Made by a program: the position numbers and the translations under genes
Part shown: positions 35,739 to 46,322 of the stretch, piece after piece
Layout of the letters: each line of letters starts with the position of its first letter
Position numbering within the stretch: the stretch's first letter is position 1
Notes under the pieces: model-generated
Told to the model about the DNA's origin: nothing
Database searches by the model: none
The model's input: only the letters and a program-made list of their open reading frames with translations
Assembly: GCF_902460355.1 (NCBI RefSeq)
Contig: NZ_CABPTO010000008.1
Location: 1 to 64,000 of the forward strand
Source of the DNA: Streptococcus sp. Marseille-P6264
GTDB taxonomy: Bacteria > Bacillota > Bacilli > Lactobacillales > Streptococcaceae
Length of the DNA stretch: 64,000 bases
Direction of reading: 5' to 3'

Positions 35739-36161
35739 ATGAAGAAAATTGTATTTGTTTGTTTAGGAAATATCTGCCGCAGTCCGATGGCAGAGTTTGT
35801 TATGAAAAGTCTGACCGATGACCTACATATTGAGAGTCGTGCAACGTCTAGCTGGGAGCATGGAAACCCTATACATCAGGGGACTCAGGCTATTTTTAAG
35901 AAACATGCGATTTCTTATGACAAAGGAAAGACTTCTCAGCAGATTTCAGCGCAAGATTTTGCAGAATTTGATTATATCATCGGCATGGATGAAGCCAATA
36001 TTCGAGATTTGAAGAAAATGGCGCCAGTGGATTTTCAGGATAAAATCTACCAGTTTGCTGGTATCGGTGTGCCGGATCCTTGGTACACAGGTGATTTCGA
36101 TGAGACTTATGAGCTGATTTTGGCTGGTTGCCACAAGTGGCTAGAACGCTTAAATGGATGA
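35739..36161 (+). CDS. low-molecular-weight protein tyrosine phosphatase
   Basis: A 140-aa LMW-PTP. The P-loop is CLGNICRS with Cys8 and Arg14, and the general-acid loop contains VPDPWYTGDFDETY. It dephosphorylates phosphotyrosine proteins, in streptococci possibly the capsule/polysaccharide or cell-wall regulators. It is followed 3 bp later by the MORN gene and then the acyltransferase, suggesting one transcript. Confidence 0.9.
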   Translation: MKKIVFVCLGNICRSPMAEFVMKSLTDDLHIESRATSSWEHGNPIHQGTQAIFKKHAISYDKGKTSQQISAQDFAEFDYIIGMDEANIRDLKKMAPVDFQDKIYQFAGIGVPDPWYTGDFDETYELILAGCHKWLERLNG

Positions 36162-36164
36162 AAA

Positions 36165-36578
36165 ATGGATAAAATAAAAGAATTTTACGATAAATATAAA
36201 ATCTATCTGACCCGTCAGAATCTAGAAATCTTGGCTGTGACTGTAATTGCCTTGTCAGCAATTTTAGTGTTTACCTCTAATATCCCTAGCAAGGGTGCGC
36301 TAACGCTGGATCAAGGTAAAATAAAATATGAAGGCAGTCTAGTTCACGGAAAAATGAACGGCGAAGGTACCCTGACTTTTAAAAATGGGGATAGCTATAA
36401 AGGGTATTTCAAAAATGGTACTTTTGATGGTAAGGGTACTTTTACATCGAAGGCTGGTTGGAAATATGAAGGTGAGTTTGCCAACGGTCAAGCCAATGGT
36501 AAAGGAAAACTGACGACAGAAAGTAATGTCGTCTATGAAGGAACGTTCAAGCAAGGAATTTATCAAAATGCGCATTAG
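36165..36578 (+). CDS. membrane-anchored MORN-repeat protein
   Basis: A 137-aa protein with a membrane helix at about 23-42 and then three to four MORN repeats (YEGSLVHGKMNGEGTL, YKGYFKNGTFDGKGTF, YEGEFANGQANGKGKL, YEGTFKQG) facing outward. Function unknown. The end overlaps the acyltransferase start, so the two may work together at the membrane. Confidence 0.85.
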   Translation: MDKIKEFYDKYKIYLTRQNLEILAVTVIALSAILVFTSNIPSKGALTLDQGKIKYEGSLVHGKMNGEGTLTFKNGDSYKGYFKNGTFDGKGTFTSKAGWKYEGEFANGQANGKGKLTTESNVVYEGTFKQGIYQNAH

Positions 36579-38382
36579 ATGGTTTTCACTGGTTCGGATT
36601 ACTGGACTGGTCTTGGTGTTACTCTATCATTACTTTCAGGGAGTTTTTCCTGGAGGTTTTATTGGAGTGGACATCTTTTTCACTTTTTCAGGATTTTTGA
36701 TTACTTCATTATTGATTGATGAGTTTACAAGAAGTCGGACGATTGATATTATGGGCTTTCTGAAACGGCGCTTTTATCGTATCGTTCCTCCGCTCGTTTT
36801 TATGATTTTGGTCATCATGCCTTTTACTTTATTGATCCGTCGGGATTTTGTAGCAGGTATCGGGACGCAGATTGCAGCTGCTTTTGGCTTTGTGACCAAT
36901 TTTTATGAAATGATGTCGGGCGGCAGTTATGAAAGCCAGTTTGTACCGCATTTGCTGATTCACACTTGGAGTTTAGCACTGGAAGTGCATTACTATATCC
37001 TCTGGGGCTTGGCTGCTTGGGGAATTAGCAAGATTAGCAAGTCAGTTGCTCAGTATCGGGGGCTGATTTCTCTGACTTCAATTGCTCTGTTTCTGTTCAG
37101 TTTCTTGGCTATGTTTATCGGAGCCTTTTTCAGCAAGAATTACTCCAATATTTATTTCTCAAGTTTGACCCATGTCTTTCCTTTCTTTGCTGGGACAGTG
37201 CTAGCGACTTTCTCTGGAGTCGGAAATGTGGGCGTTCAGATGAAGAAACTGGAAGAAAAGGTCGAAATCAAGCAAGTCTTGATCGCTTTAGCTGGCAGTT
37301 TTGTTCTTCTTCTTTTGCTCAGTTTTATTTTGAAATTTGACAGCCTGTGGACTTATTTATTTGGTTTCTTGATTTCAACGCTTTTGGCTTGTGTCATGAT
37401 AGCAGCAACTCGCATCTTGCACGATAAATTGCCAAATATTAAGGAGCCTAGTCCTCTCAACTTTATTGCAGACACTAGCTATGGAGTTTACCTCTTCCAT
37501 TGGCCTTTCTATATTATTTTTACTCAGTTGATGAGCAATGGATGGGCTGTGCTTTTGACTACAATCTTGAGTTTTGGTTTCGCGGCTCTTTCCTTCTATA
37601 TTTTAGAGCCGACTTTAGCTGGACGGAAGCCTCGGATTTTTGGCAAGGATATGAATGTGAGTTCCATCACCAAGCCGATTTTCTACAGTTTCATTCCGCT
37701 GACATTTATCTTGCTTATTATCACCATCACAGCTCCGTCTGTTGGTGCCTTTGAGGAAAGCCTGATTGTCAATTCTTTGAACCAATCCGATACGAAAATG
37801 CAGACAACCCGTAAGCACGCAGACCAGAAAACTGCAACAAATTATAACGTGGCAGAGGGAACGACTGTTATCGGTGATTCGGTCACCTTGCGCTCTGCTG
37901 AATGGATCCAAGAGGCTATACCTGACGCTCAAGTCGATGCAGTTGTTAGTCGTAATTTAGTGTCTGGTCTGGAATTTTTCAAGAACGATATTGCTAACCA
38001 AACACTGCTTCAAAACGTCGTCTTGGCATTGGGAACCAATCCAGTTGACAATTATGAAGAATTGCTGGATCAGTATATCGAGCTCTTGCCAAAAGGCCAT
38101 CGCTTGATTTTAGTCACGCCATATGATGGCCGGACAGCCAATGATCCAAGTAGTATTCCTGTTAAGATGCGACAATACGAACTTGAACTTGCTAAGAAAT
38201 ACGATTTTGTATATGTAGCAGACTGGTATCAGGTAGCGATTAATAATCCGCAGATTTGGATTGGAACAGACTATGTCCATTATGGGGCAGATTCAGAGTC
38301 TATGGCAGAGGGAGGTAAACTCTACTCTAACATGATAAAAGAGGCTTTGGCTGCCGCTTCAAATGGCAGTGTTAAGCCATAA
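36568..38382 (+). CDS. acyltransferase-3/SGNH protein, OatA-like
   Basis: A 604-aa membrane protein. An N-terminal acyltransferase-3 domain with about ten helices (about 5-390) is followed by an extracellular SGNH-type domain with GDSVTLRS near residue 446 and a late D-x-x-H-like WIGTDYVHYG. Such proteins O-acetylate peptidoglycan or other wall polymers. The ATG at 36568 overlaps the MORN gene and follows AAGGA. Whether it is the peptidoglycan O-acetyltransferase proper is not certain. Confidence 0.85.
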   Translation: MRIRWFSLVRITGLVLVLLYHYFQGVFPGGFIGVDIFFTFSGFLITSLLIDEFTRSRTIDIMGFLKRRFYRIVPPLVFMILVIMPFTLLIRRDFVAGIGTQIAAAFGFVTNFYEMMSGGSYESQFVPHLLIHTWSLALEVHYYILWGLAAWGISKISKSVAQYRGLISLTSIALFLFSFLAMFIGAFFSKNYSNIYFSSLTHVFPFFAGTVLATFSGVGNVGVQMKKLEEKVEIKQVLIALAGSFVLLLLLSFILKFDSLWTYLFGFLISTLLACVMIAATRILHDKLPNIKEPSPLNFIADTSYGVYLFHWPFYIIFTQLMSNGWAVLLTTILSFGFAALSFYILEPTLAGRKPRIFGKDMNVSSITKPIFYSFIPLTFILLIITITAPSVGAFEESLIVNSLNQSDTKMQTTRKHADQKTATNYNVAEGTTVIGDSVTLRSAEWIQEAIPDAQVDAVVSRNLVSGLEFFKNDIANQTLLQNVVLALGTNPVDNYEELLDQYIELLPKGHRLILVTPYDGRTANDPSSIPVKMRQYELELAKKYDFVYVADWYQVAINNPQIWIGTDYVHYGADSESMAEGGKLYSNMIKEALAAASNGSVKP

Positions 38383-38386
38383 AACT

Positions 38387-38415
38387 AGCTCGGTTATTTA
38401 GCCGAGCTCATTTTA
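38387..38415 (+). terminator. terminator after the acyltransferase gene
   Basis: AGCTCGG-ttatttag-CCGAGCT with a T-rich end. Confidence 0.85.
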
Positions 38416-38424
38416 TAACAAAAA

Positions 38425-38610
38425 AGAAAGCGCTAACACATTTTTAAGGAAAAGTATGTGAAATTTTCGAAAATAATATAGAGACTTTTGTAAAAAAGCC
38501 TGAAATATCAGTGTTTAAAAAATAATCCCTAAAAAGTTTGTGAACTTTTGTTGAAAGTGTTTACAAATTTGTGGGAATAGAGTATAATTATATTGTGAAA
38601 TAATTAACAA
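38425..38610 (+). promoter_or_regulatory. adhE promoter with cre-like and Rex-like sites
   Basis: AGAAAGCGCTAACA (38425-38438) resembles cre. The promoter is TTTACA (38560-38565), 17 bp, TATAAT (38583-38588). TTGTGAAATAATTAACAA (38593-38610) matches the Rex operator TTGTGAAW4TTCACAA at all but one or two positions and overlaps the transcription start. A second, weaker Rex-like sequence lies near 38538. The redox ratio NADH/NAD would thus control adhE. Confidence 0.75.
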
Positions 38611-38660
38611 AGGTTGAAATCTCTATTTAACCTTTTGGCAGAAACCATTGGAGGACTATA

Positions 38661-41315
38661 ATGGCTGATAAGAAGAAAACTGTTGAACAAGAAGATAAAG
38701 TGCTAGCGGCAGAAAAACATGTTGACGAGCTTGTGCAAAAAGGTCTCCTAGCTCTTGAAGAAATGAGAAAACTGAATCAAGAGCAAGTAGATTACATCGT
38801 AGCAAAAGCTTCAGTTGCAGCTCTTGATGCGCACGGGATCCTTGCTCAACATGCGGTTGAAGAAACTGGTCGTGGTGTATTTGAAGACAAGGCAACGAAA
38901 AACCTCTTTGCCTGTGAGCATGTTGTCAACAACATGCGTGGTGTGAAGACTGTTGGTGTTATCGAAGATGATCCTGTTACTGGATTGACAAAGATTGCTG
39001 AGCCTGTCGGAGTTATTTGTGGTATCACTCCAACGACGAACCCAACATCAACAGCAATTTTTAAAGCATTGATTGCCTTGAAGACACGTAATCCAATCGT
39101 TTTTGCCTTCCACCCATCTGCTCAAGAGTCATCTGCTCATGCAGCGCAAATTGTTCGTGATGCAGCAATTGCAGCTGGCGCACCTGAAAACTGTGTGCAA
39201 TGGATCACTCAGCCATCTATGGAAGCAACAGCGGCTTTGATGAACCACGATGGTATTGCAACAATTCTTGCAACTGGTGGTAATGCCATGGTTAAAGCTG
39301 CTTATTCTTGCGGAAAACCAGCTCTTGGGGTAGGTGCCGGAAACGTACCAGCTTACATCGAAAAATCTGCTGACCTTCGCCAAGCAGCTCATGATATCGT
39401 AATGTCTAAATCATTTGACAATGGTATGGTCTGCGCATCTGAGCAAGCGGTAATCATTGACAAGGAAGTGTATGACGAATTTGTAGAAGAATTCAAGTCA
39501 TACCACACTTATTTTGTAAACAAAAAAGAAAAAGCTCTTCTTGAAGAATTCTGCTTTGGCGCTAAAGCAAACAGCAAGAACTGTGCTGGTGCTAAACTGA
39601 ATGCAAACATCGTTGGTAAACCAGCCGCATGGATTGCAGAACAAGCAGGCTTTAAAGTACCAGAAGGTACAAACATCTTGGCTGCAGAATGTGCTGAAGT
39701 AGGTCCAAATGAGCCATTGACTCGCGAAAAATTGTCACCAGTTATCGCTGTCTTGAAAGCTGAAGATAGAGAAGACGGTCTTAAAAAAGCTCGTCAAATG
39801 GTTGAATTTAACGGACTTGGTCACTCAGCAGCTATCCATACAAAAGACGAAGAATTGGCTAAACGCTTTGGTACTGAAATCAAAGCGATGCGGATTATCT
39901 GGAACTCTCCATCTACTTTCGGTGGTATCGGGGACGTATATAATGCCTTCATTCCATCCTTGACACTTGGATGTGGTTCATACGGACGTAACTCAGTTGG
40001 TGATAACGTGAGCGCTATTAACCTTCTAAACATCAAGAAAGTAGGGAAACGTAGAAATAATATGCAATGGTTTAAAGTTCCTTCAAAAATTTACTTCGAG
40101 CGCAACTCTATCCAATACCTTCAAACATGTGAAGATATTGAACGCGTTATGATCGTTACAGACAAATCTATCGAAAAACTTGGCTTTGTTCAACGTGTGA
40201 TCAATCAATTGAACGCACGTAGCAACCGTGTCACTATCCAAGTCTTCTCAGATGTTGAACCAGATCCAGACATCACAACTGTAGAACGTGGTGCTGAAGT
40301 GATGAAAGCATTTGAACCAGATACAATCATTGCTCTTGGTGGTGGATCTCCAATGGACGCGGCCAAAGTAATGTGGCTCTTCTATGAGCAACCAGAAATC
40401 GACTTCCGTGACCTGGTTCAAAAATTCATGGATATCCGTAAACGTGCCTTCCGCTTCCCATCACTTGGTAAGAAAGCGAAATACATCGGTATCCCAACGA
40501 CTTCAGGTACAGGTTCAGAAGTAACACCATTTGCTGTTATCTCTGATAAGAAAAACAACCGCAAATACCCATTGGCTGACTACTCATTGACACCAACTAT
40601 TGCGATTGTTGACCCTGCTTTGGTTGAATCCGTTCCAGACTTTATCGCAGCTGATACAGGTATGGACGTCTTGACTCACGCGACTGAAGCCTACACTTCA
40701 AACTTTGCTAACGACTACACAGACGGTATTGCGCTTCAAACTATCAAGCTTGTCTTTGAATGGTTGGAAAAATCTGTTAAGACAGCTGACCCAGAAGCAC
40801 GTGAAAAAATGCATAATGCGTCTACAATGGCTGGTATGGCCTTCGCCAATGCCTTTCTTGGTATGAGCCACTCAATGGCCCACAAGATTGGTGGTGTTCA
40901 CCATACTGTTCACGGACGTACAAATGCTATCTTGCTTCCATACGTCATCCGTTACAACGGTACTCGTCCATCTAAGACAACTACATGGCCTAAGTACAAC
41001 TACTGGAAAGCTGATGAGAAATTCCAAGACATCGCGAAAATGCTTGGCTTGCCTCACTCAACTCCAGAAGAAGCGGTTGAAGCGTATGCCAAAGCAGTTT
41101 ACGATCTTGGTGAAGCAGTTGGAATCACAATGAACTTCAAAGGCTTTGGAATCGATGAAAAAGCTTGGAAAGACAGCTTGCATGAAATTGCCTTGCTAGC
41201 TTATGAAGACCAATGTTCACCTGCTAACCCACGCTTGCCAATGGTAGCCGACATGGAAGAAATCATGGCAGATGCTTACTATGGTTACGGAGAACGTCCA
41301 GGACGTCGTAAATAA
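38661..41315 (+). CDS. adhE: bifunctional acetaldehyde-CoA/alcohol dehydrogenase
   Basis: An 884-aa fusion enzyme turning acetyl-CoA to acetaldehyde and then ethanol with two NADH. The N-terminal aldehyde dehydrogenase half has the catalytic-Cys region FDNGMVCASEQAV. The C-terminal iron-dependent alcohol dehydrogenase half has GGGSPMDAAKVMW and the metal-binding HSMAHKIGGVHH. Length is normal and the gene is intact. GGAGG precedes the ATG. Confidence 0.97.
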   Translation: MADKKKTVEQEDKVLAAEKHVDELVQKGLLALEEMRKLNQEQVDYIVAKASVAALDAHGILAQHAVEETGRGVFEDKATKNLFACEHVVNNMRGVKTVGVIEDDPVTGLTKIAEPVGVICGITPTTNPTSTAIFKALIALKTRNPIVFAFHPSAQESSAHAAQIVRDAAIAAGAPENCVQWITQPSMEATAALMNHDGIATILATGGNAMVKAAYSCGKPALGVGAGNVPAYIEKSADLRQAAHDIVMSKSFDNGMVCASEQAVIIDKEVYDEFVEEFKSYHTYFVNKKEKALLEEFCFGAKANSKNCAGAKLNANIVGKPAAWIAEQAGFKVPEGTNILAAECAEVGPNEPLTREKLSPVIAVLKAEDREDGLKKARQMVEFNGLGHSAAIHTKDEELAKRFGTEIKAMRIIWNSPSTFGGIGDVYNAFIPSLTLGCGSYGRNSVGDNVSAINLLNIKKVGKRRNNMQWFKVPSKIYFERNSIQYLQTCEDIERVMIVTDKSIEKLGFVQRVINQLNARSNRVTIQVFSDVEPDPDITTVERGAEVMKAFEPDTIIALGGGSPMDAAKVMWLFYEQPEIDFRDLVQKFMDIRKRAFRFPSLGKKAKYIGIPTTSGTGSEVTPFAVISDKKNNRKYPLADYSLTPTIAIVDPALVESVPDFIAADTGMDVLTHATEAYTSNFANDYTDGIALQTIKLVFEWLEKSVKTADPEAREKMHNASTMAGMAFANAFLGMSHSMAHKIGGVHHTVHGRTNAILLPYVIRYNGTRPSKTTTWPKYNYWKADEKFQDIAKMLGLPHSTPEEAVEAYAKAVYDLGEAVGITMNFKGFGIDEKAWKDSLHEIALLAYEDQCSPANPRLPMVADMEEIMADAYYGYGERPGRRK

Positions 41316-41324
41316 TGTAGAATC

Positions 41325-41350
41325 AATCCCTCACTAAGTGGGGGATTTTT
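41325..41350 (+). terminator. terminator after adhE
   Basis: AATCCC-t-CAC-taa-GTG-g-GGGATT followed by Ts. Confidence 0.85.
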
Positions 41351-41414
41351 CTTTCTTTAAAATGTATGAAATAGACGACTTTCTAAAAAACTAGGGAAAA
41401 TAGGCCAGAAAGCT

Positions 41415-41436
41415 TTTTTGAAACTAGTTTCAAAAA
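41415..41436. promoter_or_regulatory. 22-bp palindrome before the esterase gene
   Basis: A perfect palindrome with core TTGAAACTAGTTTCAA. A related sequence, CTGAAAGTAGTTTCAG, lies at 42670-42685 before nanE. Both precede sialic acid genes, so these are candidate operators for the local RpiR regulator. Confidence 0.5.
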
Positions 41437-41558
41437 GAAAAAGAATCATAGCAAAAACAGAAACTAAAATCTTAATATTGTAAAGGATTGAAAAAGGAAA
41501 GGTGCTGTGCTATTATTTCGTAAGGGTTTACAAAAAAACAATATTGTTGGAGGATAAG

Positions 41559-42557
41559 ATGCGCAATCCAGATTTATTAGCAGAAGCAAAAGATTATAGA
41601 GGCAGAGATGAAGTTCCAGCAGATTTTGATGCTTTTTGGGATCGTCAGATTAGCAGTTTGAGTGGCTTGCCGGACTATCAGCTGATTGAAAAAGACTTTC
41701 AAATCGCTGGGGTGACCTGCCATGAGCTAGTTTTTGAGGGGACGAATCAAGGGCGAACCTATGCTCGTATAGTCCTTCCCAAATCGAGTAAAAAAGTTCC
41801 GATTATCTTTCATTTCCACGGTTATATGGGGCGTGGCTGGGATTGGTCCGATATGCTAGCTTATACGGTTGCTGGCTATGGTGTTGTATCTATGGATGTA
41901 CGCGGCCAGTCAGGCTATTCCTTGGATGGAGGGGCGCCTGTAAGGGGCAATACGGTCAAGGGTCAGATTATCCGTGGGGCAGTGGATGGACCAGAGCGTC
42001 TCTTTTATAAAGATGTCTATCTAGATATTTACAGCTTGATTGAGATTGTGGCGAGTTTGGACCTTGTGGACGAGGAACGTTTATCCAGTTATGGGGCTTC
42101 TCAAGGGGGAGCCTTGGCTTTGGTGGCAGCGGCTCTCAATCCGCGCATTAAGCAGACAGTGGCTATCTATCCTTTCTTGTCAGATTTCCGGCGGGTGCTG
42201 GAGATTGGCAATACCAGCGAGGCCTATGATGAGCTCTTTCGTTATTTTAAGTTCCACGATCCTTTCCACGAAACGGAGGATGAGATTATCCAGACCTTGT
42301 CCTATATCGATGTGAAAAATATGGCTCACCGCATTCAAGGGAGCGTGCGGATGATAACCGGACTGGCTGACGATGTTTGCTATCCGATTACCCAGTTTGC
42401 GATTTACAACCGGCTGGAGTGTACTAAGGAGCACCATCTCATGCCAGAGTACGAGCATGAAGCCATGAATGTCTATGTCAATGATAAAGTTTTCAACTGG
42501 CTTTGCGGCTCAAAGATTAACCATCCTTCTTTGTTGGAAGCTTTTAAAGACTGGTAA
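41559..42557 (+). CDS. acetyl xylan esterase-like hydrolase, probable sialate O-acetylesterase role
   Basis: A 332-aa alpha/beta hydrolase of the acetyl xylan esterase/cephalosporin C deacetylase family. The nucleophile is Ser181 in YGASQGGALAL, and HFHGYMGRGWDW forms the oxyanion region. No signal peptide, so cytoplasmic. GGAGG precedes ATG 41559. Its place at the head of the sialic acid genes, as in pneumococcus, suggests it removes O-acetyl groups from imported sialic acid. Confidence 0.85.
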   Translation: MRNPDLLAEAKDYRGRDEVPADFDAFWDRQISSLSGLPDYQLIEKDFQIAGVTCHELVFEGTNQGRTYARIVLPKSSKKVPIIFHFHGYMGRGWDWSDMLAYTVAGYGVVSMDVRGQSGYSLDGGAPVRGNTVKGQIIRGAVDGPERLFYKDVYLDIYSLIEIVASLDLVDEERLSSYGASQGGALALVAAALNPRIKQTVAIYPFLSDFRRVLEIGNTSEAYDELFRYFKFHDPFHETEDEIIQTLSYIDVKNMAHRIQGSVRMITGLADDVCYPITQFAIYNRLECTKEHHLMPEYEHEAMNVYVNDKVFNWLCGSKINHPSLLEAFKDW

Positions 42558-42669
42558 AAATAGATAGTAGCAAGAAAGAAACTAAGTCTGAGGTTAGCAT
42601 AATCTCAGGCTTTTTATGATAAATATTCAAAAATCTATAGTAACTTTTTTTGTAGAAACACTTCTAATC

Positions 42670-42768
42670 CTGAAAGTAGTTTCAGCTTTTAAGAAAGGAA
42701 GTCGGTTTTTAGAAACTAAAATCTAAATCTCAAAACGCATTGAAAGCGCTTTATTTTTTGTATATAAT
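42670..42768 (+). promoter_or_regulatory. nanE promoter with operator-like and cre-like sites
   Basis: TTGAAA (42740-42745), 17 bp, TATAAT (42763-42768). The cre-like TGAAAGCGCTTTAT (42741-42754) covers the -35 itself, so CcpA binding would block it. The palindrome CTGAAAGTAGTTTCAG (42670-42685) lies upstream. Confidence 0.7.
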
Positions 42769-42816
42769 GACATTATAAAAAGAACGGAGAAAACATAGAA
42801 AAAGGAGAGATTATTT

Positions 42817-43515
42817 ATGTCACAGATTAGCAAAGATCAATTAATTGCAAAAATCAAAGATGGCATTATCGTTTCCTGTCAAGCTCTGCCGCATGAGCCC
42901 CTCTATACGGAGGTGGGCGGTGTCATACCTCTCTTGGTCAGGGCGGCTGAAGAGGGCGGAGCGGTTGGTATTCGAGCCAACAGCGTGCGAGACATCAAGG
43001 AGATTAAGGAAGTAACCGAGCTCCCGATTATTGGGATTATCAAACGGGACTATCCACCACAGGAGCCTTTTATCACTGCGACCATGCGGGAAGTGGATGA
43101 GCTGGCTGCCCTTGATATCGAGGTCATCGCTCTGGACTGCACCCAGCGGGAACGCTATGATGGTTTGAAGGTTGAGGACTTTATCCGCCAAGTCAAGGAG
43201 AAATATCCGCAGCAACTGCTGATGGCTGACATTAGTACCTTTGAGGAAGGCGTGGCAGCTGTAGCATCTGGCGTTGACTTTGTCGGTACAACCTTATCAG
43301 GCTACACGTCCTACAGTCCTAAGGTAGACGGCCCAGACTTTGAACTGGTCAAGAAGCTCTGTGATGCGGGAGTAGATGTGATTGCTGAGGGCAAGATTCA
43401 CTATCCAGATCAAGCCAAGCAAATCCATGATTTAGGTGTCCGCGGTATTGTAGTAGGCGGGGCTATTACTCGACCAAAGGAAATCACCGAGCGTTTCGTT
43501 GCAGCAGTAAAATAA
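42817..43515 (+). CDS. nanE: N-acetylmannosamine-6-phosphate 2-epimerase
   Basis: A 232-aa TIM-barrel enzyme converting ManNAc-6-P to GlcNAc-6-P in sialic acid breakdown. The Lys in [20 protein letters not shown], and the phosphate-binding [11 protein letters not shown] are family signatures. AAGGAGAG precedes the ATG. It opens the transporter operon. Confidence 0.94.
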   Translation: MSQISKDQLIAKIKDGIIVSCQALPHEPLYTEVGGVIPLLVRAAEEGGAVGIRANSVRDIKEIKEVTELPIIGIIKRDYPPQEPFITATMREVDELAALDIEVIALDCTQRERYDGLKVEDFIRQVKEKYPQQLLMADISTFEEGVAAVASGVDFVGTTLSGYTSYSPKVDGPDFELVKKLCDAGVDVIAEGKIHYPDQAKQIHDLGVRGIVVGGAITRPKEITERFVAAVK

Positions 43516-43529
43516 AGTGAGGTAAAGCA

Positions 43530-44666
43530 ATGACGACCTTGAAGTTAAATAAGCTCTACAAAAAATATCCTAATAGTGATTTCTACTCTGTAGAAAATTT
43601 CGACTTGCAAATCAAAGACAAAGAATTTATCGTCTTTGTTGGTCCTTCTGGATGTGGGAAATCGACGACCTTACGCATGATTGCAGGACTGGAGGACATC
43701 ACTGAGGGCGAGCTCTATATCGATGAGACACTAGTCAATGATATTGCTCCCAAGGATCGTGATATTGCCATGGTCTTCCAGAACTATGCTCTCTATCCGC
43801 ACATGACAGTCTATGACAACATGGCTTTCGGGCTCAAACTTCGCAAGTATAGCAAGGAAGATATTGACAAGCGGGTTCATGAAGCAGCTGAAATTCTTGG
43901 TTTGAAAGAATTTTTAGACCGCAAACCAGCGGACTTGTCTGGCGGTCAACGTCAGCGGGTTGCCATGGGACGGGCCATTGTCCGAGATGCCAAGGTCTTC
44001 CTGATGGATGAGCCTTTGTCAAACTTGGATGCGAAACTACGGGTATCCATGCGTGCTGAGATTGCTAAGATCCACCGCCGTATCGGAGCGACCACTATCT
44101 ACGTTACCCACGACCAAACCGAGGCAATGACCTTGGCCGACCGCATTGTTATCATGTCAGCGACGAAAAATGAAGCAGGCACGGGGACCATCGGTCGAAT
44201 CGAGCAAGTCGGAACTCCGCAAGAGCTTTACAATGAACCAGCGAATAAGTTTGTTGCAGGCTTTATCGGCAGTCCAGCTATGAACTTCTTTGAAGTGATG
44301 GTATCTGGTCATCAACTGACTGATGGTGACCAACTCAATCTTACCCTGACAGGTGGTCAAGAGAAGCTTTTGACAGAGAAAGGCTACCAAGGTAAGAAAG
44401 TCATCTTGGGTATCCGACCAGAGGATATCTCAGCGGACTTGATTGTAGAAGATACCTTCCCTGGCGACGTAGTAGATGCGGAAGTTGTCGTGTCAGAGTT
44501 GCTGGGTAGTGACTCAGTGCTCTACTGTAAGGTGGGCAGCCAAGAGTTTTCAGCTAAGGTAGATGCTTCCAATTATCTGGAGCCGGGTTCGAAGCTTCGC
44601 TTCACTTTCAAATTACCTAAGAGTCATCTGTTTGACAGTGAGACTCAAAAACGAATTACTTTGTAA
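43530..44666 (+). CDS. ABC transporter ATPase, MsmK/UgpC type
   Basis: A 378-aa carbohydrate ABC ATPase with Walker A GPSGCGKST (38-46), signature LSGGQRQR, Walker B VFLMDEP and a C-terminal regulatory TOBE region. It energises CUT1 sugar transporters. In pneumococcus the sialic acid transporter lacks its own ATPase and borrows MsmK from elsewhere, so its presence inside this locus is notable. It may be the genome's shared MsmK. Confidence 0.92.
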   Translation: MTTLKLNKLYKKYPNSDFYSVENFDLQIKDKEFIVFVGPSGCGKSTTLRMIAGLEDITEGELYIDETLVNDIAPKDRDIAMVFQNYALYPHMTVYDNMAFGLKLRKYSKEDIDKRVHEAAEILGLKEFLDRKPADLSGGQRQRVAMGRAIVRDAKVFLMDEPLSNLDAKLRVSMRAEIAKIHRRIGATTIYVTHDQTEAMTLADRIVIMSATKNEAGTGTIGRIEQVGTPQELYNEPANKFVAGFIGSPAMNFFEVMVSGHQLTDGDQLNLTLTGGQEKLLTEKGYQGKKVILGIRPEDISADLIVEDTFPGDVVDAEVVVSELLGSDSVLYCKVGSQEFSAKVDASNYLEPGSKLRFTFKLPKSHLFDSETQKRITL

Positions 44667-46227
<1,561 letters not shown>

Positions 46228-46243
46228 GCAAGTTTAAAATCCG

Positions 46244-46284
46244 CCCCTTTTTCTGTTGTCAGTCTCTAAAAATAGAAAAAGGGG
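46244..46284 (+). terminator. hairpin between binding protein and permease genes
   Basis: CCCCTTTTTCT / AGAAAAAGGGG, 11 perfect pairs and a 19-nt loop. There is no strong T run, so it is probably a 3'-end stabiliser or partial terminator. Confidence 0.75.
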
Positions 46285-46322
46285 TATTTTGTTAGAAAAT
46301 CTTGAAAGAGGGGTACCTCATT

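Noticed and set aside
43530-44666. Calling the ATPase gene msmK by name
   Set aside because: The sequence supports the MsmK/UgpC subfamily, but the window does not show whether it is the genome's shared ATPase or a dedicated one.
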